Source of the DNA: Neobacillus sp. Marseille-Q6967
Lineage (GTDB): Bacteria; Bacillota; Bacilli; Bacillales; Cytobacillaceae
Length of the DNA stretch: 64,000 nt
Assembly (NCBI RefSeq): GCF_946151075.1
Contig: NZ_OX267715.1
Location: forward strand, 2,271,881-2,335,880
Direction of reading: 5' to 3'
Shown: one piece after another, positions 42,193 to 51,009 of the stretch
Layout of the letters: each line of letters begins with the position of its first letter
Numbering within the stretch: position 1 is the stretch's first letter
Translations under genes and position numbers: made by a program
The notes under the pieces: generated by a model
Told to the model about the DNA's origin: nothing
Databases searched by the model: none
The model's input: only the letters and a program-made list of their open reading frames with translations

Positions 42193-43116
42193 TTAGCCCC
42201 TTGCAGAAGCATTTTCGCTGTCAATTTTAAGTACATTCAAATCTTGCAAAATTGCCCTTAATCTATTTAAATCTAATTCCGAACAGCTGGTATTTGGTTT
42301 AATAGGTGCCCCCGCTTGAAGACCAATCAAATTCGCAGCATCCTTAGTTGCTACCGGAAAACTTCCAAGATTAAAAGCCATGCGTAACGGAGCGAGTTTA
42401 TACTGGGCTTCTAATGCACCTTGGAGATCACCTTCTAAATATTTCTCGTAAATTTCTACTACAAGAGATGGGACTATGTTGGCCGTTGACGCAACACATC
42501 CGACAGCCCCGTAAACGAGGGAACCGAGTATCATAACATCACGGCCTGCCATGACTTTAAAGTCTTTACCTCTTGTTCTGCGAATATATTCCGCAGTCAA
42601 CGTTAAATCCCCGCTGCTATCTTTAACACCGACAATATTTGGAACATCGGCTAACCGTACAATCAAATCGGCCGAGATATTAGTCCCTACGCGATCCGGA
42701 TTATTATATAGGAGTACCGGTAAAGAAGTTGCTTCAGCGACTGCACGAAAATGTTGATACAATTCTTCATCATTAGGTCGAAGAAACATAGGAGGAAGGA
42801 TTGTAATAGCCTGTGCCTGCTTCTCTTCTGCCAATCTTGCAAGACTTATGCATTCTTTCGTTGAAATAGCACCAATTCCTACATATACAGGAACACGTTC
42901 ATTAACCTGCTCAATCGTAATTGTGATAGCCCGCTGTTGTTCTTCATTGTCGAGTCCGAAAAATTCCCCGTTGCTGCCGAGCACGAGAATCCCATGTACG
43001 CCGCCTTTAATAACATGCTCTATTACTTGTCTCAATCCTATTTCTTCAACACGATCATCACTATCAACAGGTGTAATGATAGGAGGTATAACCCCCCTTA
43101 TAAAACTTGTATCCAT
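42193..43116 (-). CDS. DapA/NAL-family lyase or dehydratase of the glucarate locus
   Basis: Class I TIM-barrel enzyme of 307 aa. The Schiff-base lysine is Lys165 (GVKDSSGD) and the catalytic tyrosine Tyr137 (LLYNNP). The carboxylate-binding loop LGSNGEFFGL resembles GTTGE of the family. Members include dihydrodipicolinate synthase, N-acetylneuraminate lyase, 2-keto-3-deoxy-sugar-acid aldolases and KDG dehydratase. KDG dehydratase itself is encoded separately at 47805. This one, set between gudD and garR, is therefore more likely an aldolase that produces the aldehyde for GarR; that function is inferred. ATG 43116 follows GGAAGGAG. Confidence 0.82.
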   Translation of the reverse strand: MDTSFIRGVIPPIITPVDSDDRVEEIGLRQVIEHVIKGGVHGILVLGSNGEFFGLDNEEQQRAITITIEQVNERVPVYVGIGAISTKECISLARLAEEKQAQAITILPPMFLRPNDEELYQHFRAVAEATSLPVLLYNNPDRVGTNISADLIVRLADVPNIVGVKDSSGDLTLTAEYIRRTRGKDFKVMAGRDVMILGSLVYGAVGCVASTANIVPSLVVEIYEKYLEGDLQGALEAQYKLAPLRMAFNLGSFPVATKDAANLIGLQAGAPIKPNTSCSELDLNRLRAILQDLNVLKIDSENASARG

Positions 43117-43163
43117 TTTTCGGCTCCTTCCATCCCGTTAAGGCATTAATGGTTGAATTGAAC

Positions 43164-44519
43164 TTAACGCACAAGGCAAGGGCGCTTATTGTCAAACTTC
43201 CAGTTGGGAATAAGATATTGCATGGCCATTGCATCATCGCGGGCACCTAATCCCATTTGATTGTAAAGCTGATGTGCCTTCTCAATTTGTTCCATATCTA
43301 CCTCTACTCCTAAACCTGGCTTATCAGGAACAGATACTAAGCCTCCTACAATTTTAAATGGTTCTTTCGTTAGGCGCTGGCCATCCTGCCAAATCCAATG
43401 CGTATCAATCGCAGTGATTTTCCCAGGTGCAGCGGCTGCAACATGAGTAAACATCGCTAAGGAAATATCGAAATGATTATTAGAATGCGAGCCCCATGTT
43501 AATCCCCATTCATGGCACATCTGGGCAACTCTTACCGATCCTTGCATAGTCCAGAAGTGTGGATCTGCCAAAGGAATATCAACCGATTGAAGCTGGATGG
43601 AATGACCCATCTGACGCCAGTCAGTAGCAATCATGTTGGTTGCAGTCGGCAGTCCAGTAGCACGGCGAAATTCGGCCATCACTTCCCTGGAAGAATAACC
43701 ATCTTCGGCACCGCAAGGATCTTCTGCATATGCAAGAACATGATGCTTGTCACGGCATAATCGAATGGCGTCTTTCAAAAGCCATCCACCATTCGGGTCA
43801 AGTGTAATTCTTGCATCCGGAAAACGTTCGGCTAAAGCTGTTACTGCTTCAATTTCTTCCTCTCCGCGCAATACACCGCCCTTTAGCTTGAAATCGTTAA
43901 AGCCATATCGCTTATGCGCTGCTTCAGCAAGCCGGACAATGGATTCCGGCGTCAAAGCTTCTTCATGGCGCAGACGCAGCCAATCGTCGTCAGCCTCAGG
44001 TTCACTTATATATGGAAGATCTGTCTTATTCCGGTCCCCTACATAGAATAAGTATCCTAACATTTCCACTGCATCCCGCTGCTGGCCTTCGCCAAGTAAT
44101 TCTGCAACCGGAACACCAAGATATTTTCCCACTAAGTCTAACAATGCAGCTTCTAGCGCAGTTACCGCATGGATGGTAATACGCATATCAAATGTTTGCA
44201 AACCACGGCCACCCGCATCTCTATCGGCAAACTTCTTCCTTACAGTATTAAGAATGTTGTTATATTTTCCAATAGATTTCCCAATAACGAGCTCCTTTGC
44301 ATCTTCAAGTGTTTGACGAATTCGTTCTCCTCCTGGAACCTCACCAACACCTGTATTACCTGAATTATCCTTTATAATGACAATATTTCGCGTAAAATAA
44401 GGGGCATGGGCTCCGCTTAGATTCAGCAGCATACTATCATGACCTGCTACAGGAATAACATGCATTTCTGAAATAATTGGTGCAGAAGATACTCGTTCCT
44501 TTGATACTTGTGTTATCAT
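43164..44519 (-). CDS. gudD: glucarate dehydratase
   Basis: Enolase-superfamily enzyme of 451 aa that dehydrates D-glucarate to 5-keto-4-deoxyglucarate. The active-site set is complete: KxK at Lys211/Lys213 (DFKLKGG), metal ligands Asp241 (ITLDPNGGW), Glu266 (AEDPCG) and Asn295 (TNMIATDW), and His345 (GSHSNNHF) with Asp nearby. Length equals B. subtilis GudD. ATG 44519 follows GGAGAG. It is placed after the glucarate carrier GudP. KdgD and YcbD convert its product on to 2-oxoglutarate. Confidence 0.96.
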   Translation of the reverse strand: MITQVSKERVSSAPIISEMHVIPVAGHDSMLLNLSGAHAPYFTRNIVIIKDNSGNTGVGEVPGGERIRQTLEDAKELVIGKSIGKYNNILNTVRKKFADRDAGGRGLQTFDMRITIHAVTALEAALLDLVGKYLGVPVAELLGEGQQRDAVEMLGYLFYVGDRNKTDLPYISEPEADDDWLRLRHEEALTPESIVRLAEAAHKRYGFNDFKLKGGVLRGEEEIEAVTALAERFPDARITLDPNGGWLLKDAIRLCRDKHHVLAYAEDPCGAEDGYSSREVMAEFRRATGLPTATNMIATDWRQMGHSIQLQSVDIPLADPHFWTMQGSVRVAQMCHEWGLTWGSHSNNHFDISLAMFTHVAAAAPGKITAIDTHWIWQDGQRLTKEPFKIVGGLVSVPDKPGLGVEVDMEQIEKAHQLYNQMGLGARDDAMAMQYLIPNWKFDNKRPCLVR

Positions 44520-44633
44520 AATGGCACTCTCCTTTTATATGTTTGAATTGCTGTTAATTACGGCGCCGCACTGCGACAAGCCATTTTTTTGTAGCCGGTT
44601 ACCAATTTAGTTTCTATAAAATTATTAATACAT

Positions 44634-45995
44634 CTATTTATGCTTAAGCTCTACACGTTTGATTTCCCCAACAAGGAACAAATAACTGCATATAGCAACG
44701 AGTGCATTAGCACCGACAAATATGAGAGCTCCATTAAAAGATCCTGTTGCTGCAATAATATATCCAATGATGATTGGTGTTGTAATTCCTGCAATATTTC
44801 CAAATGTATTGAAAATACCACCACTTAACCCTGACATTTCCTTTGGAGACGTATCAGACACAACTGCCCATCCTAATGCTCCAAATCCTTTTCCAAAGAA
44901 CGCCAAAGCCATTACAAAAATTACAATTGACTCCGCCTCTACATAGTTTGCTGCAACTAAACTCATGGACATCAGCATCCCGGCTACAATAGGAGTTTTT
45001 CTAGCTACTGTTAAAGAGCATCCCTTTTTTATTAAGAAATCAGAAAACATACCACCTAAGACGCCGCCAATAAATCCACATATGGCAGGGAGGGAAGCAA
45101 TAAAACCAACCTCAAGAATTGTCATACCGCGTTCCTGTACTAAATAAACCGGGAACCAGGTTAAGAAAAAGTAAGTAAGGGTTGTGATGCAATATTGCCC
45201 AAGATAGACCCCTAACAGCATGCGATTTGAAAGTAATTGTTTGACGTAAAACCAATTAGGACCTTCTTTTTTGTCTTTTTTTCCTTGTGTCTGTTCCATA
45301 TTCGTCAAAGCGCCGCCTTGTTCAATATAGTCCAGTTCGGCCCGGTTAATTCGAGGATGATCTTTAGGACTGTAAATGGTTTTCAACCAAACGATTGCCA
45401 TTAGGACCCCAACTATTCCCATATAAAAGAATACATATCTCCAACCATAAGCGTGGGTGATATAGCCCATTATCGGAGCAAATAAAACCGTTGCGAAATA
45501 CTGTGCTGAGTTAAATGTCGCTGCTGCTGTCCCCCGCTCGTTACTAGGAAACCAGGAAGCCACAATACGGCTGTTTGCCGGGAAAGAAGGCGCTTCTGAT
45601 AATCCTACAATAAAACGTAATGCAAAAAGTACGATAACTGCTGTAGCGGCAGATCCGAATAAACCTATAAATCCTTGGGCAAGTGTAAACAATGACCAGA
45701 GAAATATACTCCAAAAATATACCTTCTTTGAACCGAAACGATCTAGGAGCCATCCCCCTGGAATCTGCCCCATTACGTAGGACCAACCAAAAGCAGAGAA
45801 AACATATCCCATCATTACTGAGTTCAAACCAAGTTGTTCCGACATTGCAGGACCTGCAATGGAAAGGGTTGCCCGGTCAGCATAATTAATAGCCGTAACA
45901 AGAAATAACATGAATACAATAAACCATCGAACACGGGTTTTCTTTGTTTCTACAAAAGCAGGTCTAGCAATTGCTCTATTAGCCTTAGCCTCCAT
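44634..45995 (-). CDS. gudP: glucarate/galactarate MFS transporter GudP
   Basis: Anion:cation symporter-family MFS carrier, about 453 aa with 12 helices. The start is ATG 45995 (MEAKANRAIARPAF) because AAGGGGGAGAAGG lies just upstream. The longer in-frame ATG at 46025 would place that site inside the gene. Seen: WFIVFMLFLVTAINYADRATLSIAGPAM, GWSYVMGQIPGGWLLDRFGSKKVY and GLSEAPSFPANSRIVASWFP, all hallmark GudP segments. It imports D-glucarate for the adjacent GudD. A long hairpin (46213-46256) separates it from the dehydrogenase gene upstream. Confidence 0.93.
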   Translation of the reverse strand: MEAKANRAIARPAFVETKKTRVRWFIVFMLFLVTAINYADRATLSIAGPAMSEQLGLNSVMMGYVFSAFGWSYVMGQIPGGWLLDRFGSKKVYFWSIFLWSLFTLAQGFIGLFGSAATAVIVLFALRFIVGLSEAPSFPANSRIVASWFPSNERGTAAATFNSAQYFATVLFAPIMGYITHAYGWRYVFFYMGIVGVLMAIVWLKTIYSPKDHPRINRAELDYIEQGGALTNMEQTQGKKDKKEGPNWFYVKQLLSNRMLLGVYLGQYCITTLTYFFLTWFPVYLVQERGMTILEVGFIASLPAICGFIGGVLGGMFSDFLIKKGCSLTVARKTPIVAGMLMSMSLVAANYVEAESIVIFVMALAFFGKGFGALGWAVVSDTSPKEMSGLSGGIFNTFGNIAGITTPIIIGYIIAATGSFNGALIFVGANALVAICSYLFLVGEIKRVELKHK

Positions 45996-46212
45996 GATCC
46001 TTCTCCCCCTTGAGTCACAAATCAAGCTTGTCTATCTTCTAAGTTAGCTGAAAAGCAATTCATAAAGTGCCCTGGTGAAAAAGCTTGACTCTACTAAACT
46101 TTTATTATTTCTCCCCATATGTAATCGGTATCATTTTTTCATATAATCCTACCATATTTTTTTATGGTGCAGCGGGATTCATTTTTAATTCATATACATG
46201 TAAAGTAATTTT

Positions 46213-46256
46213 TTGATAGAAAAGGGACTGTTATATACCAATCCCTTTCCTATCAA
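46213..46256 (-). other. long stem-loop between ycbD and gudP
   Basis: Fifteen-base arms (46213-46227 and 46242-46256) pair with one G-U. No U tract follows on the minus strand. The loop contains TGTTATATACCA, a one-mismatch relative of the FrlR dodecamer, probably by chance. The rest of 46026-46212 shows no clear promoter. Confidence 0.5.
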
Positions 46257-46258
46257 TA

Positions 46259-47725
46259 CTATCCTTTAATAAAAACAGTCTTAATAGAAGTAAAAAATTC
46301 TTTAGCCGCTTCGCCTTGTTCACGAGAATGTGAACTGGATTGCTTCATTCCTCCAAATGGTGCTTGAAGTTCTACTCCCGCACTTTCAGCATTGATCCGG
46401 ACAAGACCAGCATCCATATTATTAATAAAGGAAAGCATGTGAGAAATATTAGTTGTGAAAATGGAAGCACTTAATCCGTATTGGACATCATTTGCAATTT
46501 CTAAAGCCTCTTTTACAGAATCCACCTTAATTAAGGCAATGAATGGACCGAAAATCTCTTCCTGGGCAATGGACATATTCGTTTTTACATTATCAAAAAT
46601 AACAGGCTGAACATAGAATCCATTTTCACAGTCACTGCCTAGAAATTCCTCTCCGCCATAAATTAATGAAGCTCCCTCATCAATTCCCTTTTTGATATAA
46701 GAAAGGACCGTTTCAAATTGACTTTCATTGGCGCAAGGTCCCATCCATATTCCTTCTTTTAAACCATCACCTATTGTAATTTCCCTAGTCTTTTCCAACA
46801 GTTTCTCTTTGAATATTTCATAAACTTCACTCTGAACGATTACCCGGCTTGTTGCTGTACATTTTTGTCCAGTTGAGCGGAATGCCCCACTTATAGTCGC
46901 CTCTACAGCCAAATCAATGTCAGCATCTGCTGCAACAATCACCGGGTTTTTCCCTCCCATTTCCAACTGGTACTTTGCTCCCCGTGCAAGAGCGGCCTGG
47001 CCTATTCTTTTACCTACACCGTTAGAGCCTGTGAAGGTAATACCATTAATGTCAGAGTGATCAGCTATCCCCTGCCCAATGACCGAACCTGTACCTGTTA
47101 CCATATTGATAACTCCCGCCGGTAAACCAGCTTCTTCAAAACACTCAACAATTTTAGCACATGTTACTGCAGTTTCTGTTGCAGGTTTAATGACTACAGT
47201 GTTTCCATAAATTAAAGCAGGTGCCACCTTCCAAATCGGAATGGCGATTGGGAAGTTCCATGGAGTGATCACACCTACTACTCCAAGTGGTACTCTCGTA
47301 GTAAACATTAATGCTTCATTGTCTGTAGAAGGAATGACATCACCGACTTTTCTCATTCCTTCCCCTGCATAATAGCGAAGAATCGCAATCCCACGTGCAG
47401 TTTCCCCTTTAGTTTCTCCGAGCGTTTTGCCCATTTCTCTTGTCGCGCATTCTGCAATTTCATCTAGATGCTTTTCCATTACATTTGCCACGTTATACAG
47501 ATATTGTCCACGTGCAGCTCCGGAAAGCTCTTTCCACTTGATTTGTGCCTTTTTTGCAGCAGCAACAGCATGTTCTAAATCTTCTTTTGTTGAGTTTTGG
47601 ACATAACCTACTACTTCGTTTCGATTTGCAGGATTGATACTTTTTATTACATCACCTGAAGATGATGATACCCATTGACCTCCGATAAAGTTTGAATAAG
47701 TATTGTTTTGTGTACTTACAGTCAT
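46259..47725 (-). CDS. ycbD: 2,5-dioxovalerate (alpha-ketoglutarate semialdehyde) dehydrogenase
   Basis: NAD(P)-dependent aldehyde dehydrogenase of 488 aa. It has ITFTGSNGVGKRIGQAA (coenzyme loop), general base Glu in YQLEMGGKNPVIV, and catalytic Cys in FRSTGQKCTATSRV. It oxidises 2-oxoglutarate semialdehyde, the product of KdgD, to 2-oxoglutarate. Position directly after kdgD matches the B. subtilis ycbCDEF-gudD order. ATG 47725 follows AAGGAGG. The C-terminal ELQAPFGGMKQSSSHSREQGEAA is typical of this subfamily. Confidence 0.92.
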   Translation of the reverse strand: MTVSTQNNTYSNFIGGQWVSSSSGDVIKSINPANRNEVVGYVQNSTKEDLEHAVAAAKKAQIKWKELSGAARGQYLYNVANVMEKHLDEIAECATREMGKTLGETKGETARGIAILRYYAGEGMRKVGDVIPSTDNEALMFTTRVPLGVVGVITPWNFPIAIPIWKVAPALIYGNTVVIKPATETAVTCAKIVECFEEAGLPAGVINMVTGTGSVIGQGIADHSDINGITFTGSNGVGKRIGQAALARGAKYQLEMGGKNPVIVAADADIDLAVEATISGAFRSTGQKCTATSRVIVQSEVYEIFKEKLLEKTREITIGDGLKEGIWMGPCANESQFETVLSYIKKGIDEGASLIYGGEEFLGSDCENGFYVQPVIFDNVKTNMSIAQEEIFGPFIALIKVDSVKEALEIANDVQYGLSASIFTTNISHMLSFINNMDAGLVRINAESAGVELQAPFGGMKQSSSHSREQGEAAKEFFTSIKTVFIKG

Positions 47726-47804
47726 GCTTATCCTCCTTCTAGCATTCTATTATTCAGTGATATATAACGCTTACATTTTTGAGTTATTTTGAGAAACTTT
47801 ATGT

Positions 47805-48743
47805 TTAGGAGATTACTTTTTGATTGGCTTTTGGATACAGTTTAAAGGTTTTTTCCAAAATCCTTTCTAATTGTTGGTAATGTTCTTTTTCTACTGGAAT
47901 TACTGGTGGTCTAGCCGTATTTTCAACAGGTAAACCTACGATTTCCATCCCTGCTTTTATTAACGAAACAGGATAGCCTTTTCGCTGCTTTCGAATATCA
48001 TTGATCGGCAGGATTACATTTAGATAAAGATCATTCACCAATTCCTTGTTACCGTTTAAAAGAGCCTCATAAAACATACGCGAGATATGGGGTATGTAAT
48101 TAGAGATGGCTGAAGAGTATGAATCAAATCCCAGCGGAACATACGCCGGCATGGTTACTTCAGCCATAGGCATACCATTTAACCATGTTAAGCGGTCCCC
48201 AATCGCTTGTGTCAACTGAATATTCAATTCCATGTTCCCACATCCGTCTTTTAGGCCGACTAATTGAGGGTGTTCAAGCAAACGCTGTAAAGTAGGGAGC
48301 GATAAAATCGCATTATCTCGTTGGTATACAATAGCATTTAGACTTGTGCTTTCTATTATTGTTTTTAGATACTGATATAATCCTTCTTGTTCACCTTCAA
48401 TTAGATAGGGAGGCAGGATAAGGTAACCATCTGCTCCTTTTTCTTCAGAGAATTCAGCTAATTCCAATGCTGTTTTAAGGTTTCCACCCACTCCAGTGTA
48501 TACAGGGACTTTTCCAGCAGCTACAGAAATGGCGATTTCGACCATCGTTTTGTACTCTTGGCTGCTCAATGATTGAAACTCTCCCGATCCACAGGCGATA
48601 AAGATTGCCTCTAACCCTTCTTCCAATAGAAATTCGATATTTTTAATCAGTGCCCCTTCATCAAGGTTTCCTTGTGAATTAAACGGTGCAACCGGAAAGC
48701 CTAAGATCCCTGTCGGAGCTTTTCTAACGATACTCAATGTCAT
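47805..48743 (-). CDS. kdgD: 5-keto-4-deoxy-D-glucarate dehydratase (YcbC)
   Basis: DapA-family dehydratase/decarboxylase of 312 aa. It converts 5-keto-4-deoxyglucarate to 2-oxoglutarate semialdehyde, CO2 and water. It matches B. subtilis YcbC along the full length (KAPTGILGFPVAPFN, EAIFIACGSGEFQSLS, YQRDNAILS, SYSSAISNYIPHISRMFYEAL). The Schiff-base lysine is Lys165 and Tyr140 is conserved. ATG 48743 has AGGAGG immediately upstream, unusually close. It heads the glucarate operon behind a TTGACA promoter (48791-48819). Confidence 0.95.
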   Translation of the reverse strand: MTLSIVRKAPTGILGFPVAPFNSQGNLDEGALIKNIEFLLEEGLEAIFIACGSGEFQSLSSQEYKTMVEIAISVAAGKVPVYTGVGGNLKTALELAEFSEEKGADGYLILPPYLIEGEQEGLYQYLKTIIESTSLNAIVYQRDNAILSLPTLQRLLEHPQLVGLKDGCGNMELNIQLTQAIGDRLTWLNGMPMAEVTMPAYVPLGFDSYSSAISNYIPHISRMFYEALLNGNKELVNDLYLNVILPINDIRKQRKGYPVSLIKAGMEIVGLPVENTARPPVIPVEKEHYQQLERILEKTFKLYPKANQKVIS

Positions 48744-48782
48744 TCCTCCTATAATTATTATTTTAAAATTTGAAATTGTTCT

Positions 48783-48819
48783 TTTGTCTAATGGTAAGAC
48801 AAATAAAATTGTTTGTCAA
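48783..48819 (-). promoter_or_regulatory. kdgD promoter with overlapping operator
   Basis: TTGACA (complement of 48814-48819), 17-bp spacer and TACCAT (48791-48796). An inverted repeat TTTGTCT-N7-AGACAAA (48783-48803) covers the -10 box. Within it the minus-strand TTGTCTTACCA (48792-48802) fits the FadR-subfamily pattern TNGTNNNACNA. Confidence 0.7.
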
Positions 48820-48857
48820 CATATTTTCCGACTATTTGAAAAATTAAATAGGTCATA

Positions 48858-48881
48858 GAAAAAGCACACCAACTGGCGTGC
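48858..48881 (-). terminator. terminator of the TctCBA operon
   Basis: Perfect seven-base arms GCACACC (48864-48870; G-U in RNA) and GGCGTGC (48875-48881) around AACT, with UUUUU on the minus strand. Confidence 0.8.
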
Positions 48882-48927
48882 AATGAGACAAAACTATTAT
48901 TTTAATTCTGAAAGAGAAGACTGATCC

Positions 48928-50433
48928 TCATGCCTCCACATCTTCAAAGTTAGACTTTTTGTTTTTTAGACCTGCAATAATACTAACTGCCATAGCTAAG
49001 AAGGAAAGAATCATTAATGTTCCCGAGATAGGACGTGTAAAGATCTCCAAAAAATCTCCTTTATACAATCCTAATGTTTGGAGTAAGGATTCTTCCATCA
49101 TTTTTCCTAGAATAAATACCAATGCAATCGGGGCTACTGGAATGTCAGCCTTTTTCAAAAAGTAACCTAGTAAACCAAATATAAGCAAGCCACCAACATC
49201 CCAGAGACTATTATTAATGGAATAGGTTCCAACAATGGAAACTGAAATAATAATCGGGAAAAGCATCTTAAATGGAATACTTGCAATTTTCGCCCAGAAT
49301 TTGGCCATTGGCAAATTCATAAACAAGAGGATCAAATTACCTATAAACATGCTCGCGATAACCGCCCACACAAAATCTGAATGGCGGACAAATAATGTTG
49401 GACCCGGCTGTAAACCATGTAAAACAAATGCCCCCAGCAATACAGCCATAGTGGCTGAACTAGGGATCCCTAATAAGAATAAAGGAATTAAAGCACCTGC
49501 AGTAAAAGAATTATTAGCAGTCTCGGGCCCTGCAACCCCTTCAATAGCTCCATTACCAAAGCGTGATGGATCCTTTGCCAATCTTTTCTCCATTGAATAC
49601 GATAATAACGAAGGAACCACTGAACTAATTCCAGGTATAAGACCAAGGAAAAATCCTAAAACGGTTCCTCTTCCAATTGACATAGCAGATGGCCTAATTT
49701 CCGCCCTGCTTGGGAACAACCCTTTAACAACTGGCGGCTTATCGGGGGTTTTCAACTGCTGTTCAAGCCCTAATAAAATTTCAGATAATCCAAAAAGCCC
49801 CATTGCAATGGTGACAAAATCAAAACCATCGATTAAAAATGGTGTCCCAAATGTAAATCTCATATCACCAGAACTAGGCGCAATTCCAAACATCGCTAAT
49901 ATCAACCCGATTAAAACAGCCAAAATACCACGAATAATCGATTTTCCTGCCAGACCTACGACCATAGTCATACCAAAAAGGATTAATGCGAAATACTCTG
50001 GAGGTCCAAAAGAAAGAGCAAATTTTACAAGATAAGGAGCAATAAACGCAACACCGAGTATAGCAATGACTCCGCCAATAAATGAGCCAATCGCTGAAAT
50101 CCCAAGTGCCACGCCTGCACGACCCTGTTTCGCCATCGGATAACCATCTAGACTTGTAATGACTGATGCAGCCTCTCCGGGTACATTTACAAGAACAGTC
50201 GTTATCGTTCCACCGTACATGGAACCATAAAATATTCCTGACAACATAATAATGGCTGAAATAGGATCCATAGCAAACGTTAACGGTATTAGAAGGGCCG
50301 TTCCTGCACTAGGCCCTAGACCAGGCAGTACTCCCACCAACATTCCAACAGAAACTCCTATTAAACAGAATAGAATATTTTGCAAGGTTAATGCTGTCTC
50401 AAAACCTGACATTAATAATTGAAATGTTTCCAT
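48928..50433 (-). CDS. tctA: tripartite tricarboxylate transporter large permease TctA
   Basis: Large membrane subunit of a TTT-family secondary transporter, 501 aa with about 11-12 helices. Seen: family signature GVLPGLGPSAGTALLIPLTFAMDPISAIIMLSGIFYGSMYGG and GEAASVITSLDGYPMAKQGRAG. The C-terminal half has the repeat copy GIPSSATMAVLLGAFVLHGLQPGP. ATG 50433 follows AAGGGGGA. It works with TctB and the binding protein TctC to import carboxylates at high affinity. Here the substrate is probably a sugar acid (see the UxuA-like gene upstream). Confidence 0.94.
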   Translation of the reverse strand: METFQLLMSGFETALTLQNILFCLIGVSVGMLVGVLPGLGPSAGTALLIPLTFAMDPISAIIMLSGIFYGSMYGGTITTVLVNVPGEAASVITSLDGYPMAKQGRAGVALGISAIGSFIGGVIAILGVAFIAPYLVKFALSFGPPEYFALILFGMTMVVGLAGKSIIRGILAVLIGLILAMFGIAPSSGDMRFTFGTPFLIDGFDFVTIAMGLFGLSEILLGLEQQLKTPDKPPVVKGLFPSRAEIRPSAMSIGRGTVLGFFLGLIPGISSVVPSLLSYSMEKRLAKDPSRFGNGAIEGVAGPETANNSFTAGALIPLFLLGIPSSATMAVLLGAFVLHGLQPGPTLFVRHSDFVWAVIASMFIGNLILLFMNLPMAKFWAKIASIPFKMLFPIIISVSIVGTYSINNSLWDVGGLLIFGLLGYFLKKADIPVAPIALVFILGKMMEESLLQTLGLYKGDFLEIFTRPISGTLMILSFLAMAVSIIAGLKNKKSNFEDVEA

Positions 50434-50445
50434 TTTCTATCCCCC

Positions 50446-50898
50446 TTACCATCCCCAAATATTTGCAGGTAATGGAATATCCAAGATTGTATCGAACACA
50501 ACGAATAATACAATGGTTACAGAAGTTGCTGTACTGATTGAGATTAACCATTTAAAGTGAGGCATAAGAAGTATAAGCATTATCAAAATACTAGACATGA
50601 CATATCCTAAAAACGGAGAAATAAGAATAAATAATGCAATGGAAAGCACTACCTTTACTACACTAAATAAAACTTCTCCTTTTGGAAGTACCTCTGAAAA
50701 GGAAATTCTATTATTTTTTCTAAAAGAGTCCAGAATAAATAATATGGAAAACGCCCCTAGTAATCCGCTCAACCATCTTGGAAAAAAACCCGGCCCCGGC
50801 CCGTATTGACTATAATATTCATACGTAAAAGAAGCATTAAACATGAAGATTGCAAAAAGCAAAATAAAGATTCCAACCCATACTCGATAATTTTTCAT
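50446..50898 (-). CDS. tctB: tripartite tricarboxylate transporter small subunit TctB
   Basis: Small membrane subunit of about 150 aa with four predicted helices, including FILLFAIFMFNASFTYEYYSQYGPGPGFFPRWLSGLLGAF, whose GPGPGFFP segment is typical of TctB. I choose ATG 50898 because AAAGGAG lies eight bases upstream; an in-frame start seven codons earlier would contain that site. It lies 12 bp before tctA and behind the tctC terminator-like hairpin. TctB proteins are poorly conserved in sequence, and position between tctC and tctA gives most of the certainty. Confidence 0.9.
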   Translation of the reverse strand: MKNYRVWVGIFILLFAIFMFNASFTYEYYSQYGPGPGFFPRWLSGLLGAFSILFILDSFRKNNRISFSEVLPKGEVLFSVVKVVLSIALFILISPFLGYVMSSILIMLILLMPHFKWLISISTATSVTIVLFVVFDTILDIPLPANIWGW

Positions 50899-50963
50899 AC
50901 ATGCAGCTCCTTTCCACATTTATTACCAGCAATTTTAAGCTTCCAGTCCTAAACTGGAATCAC

Positions 50964-51001
50964 TGTAAAAAATATACCCGGCTCAATTGAGAACCGGGTA
51001 T
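50964..51001 (-). terminator. attenuating hairpin between tctC and tctB
   Basis: ATACCCGG (50974-50981) pairs with CCGGGTAT (50994-51001), with an inner CTCAATTGAG. The minus strand continues ATATTTTTT, so it is a real though perhaps partial terminator that favours binding-protein synthesis. A second small stem TTCCAGT/ACTGGAA lies at 50941-50959. Confidence 0.7.
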
Positions 51002-51009
51002 TAAATTTA

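Noticed and set aside
46229..46240. TGTTATATACCA as a fifth FrlR operator
   Set aside because: One mismatch, located in a hairpin loop between ycbD and gudP and with no promoter; likely chance.
49235..50035. 266-codon plus-strand open frame opposite tctA
   Set aside because: It mirrors the hydrophobic tctA gene, has no ribosome site and a biased composition; tctA is fully conserved.
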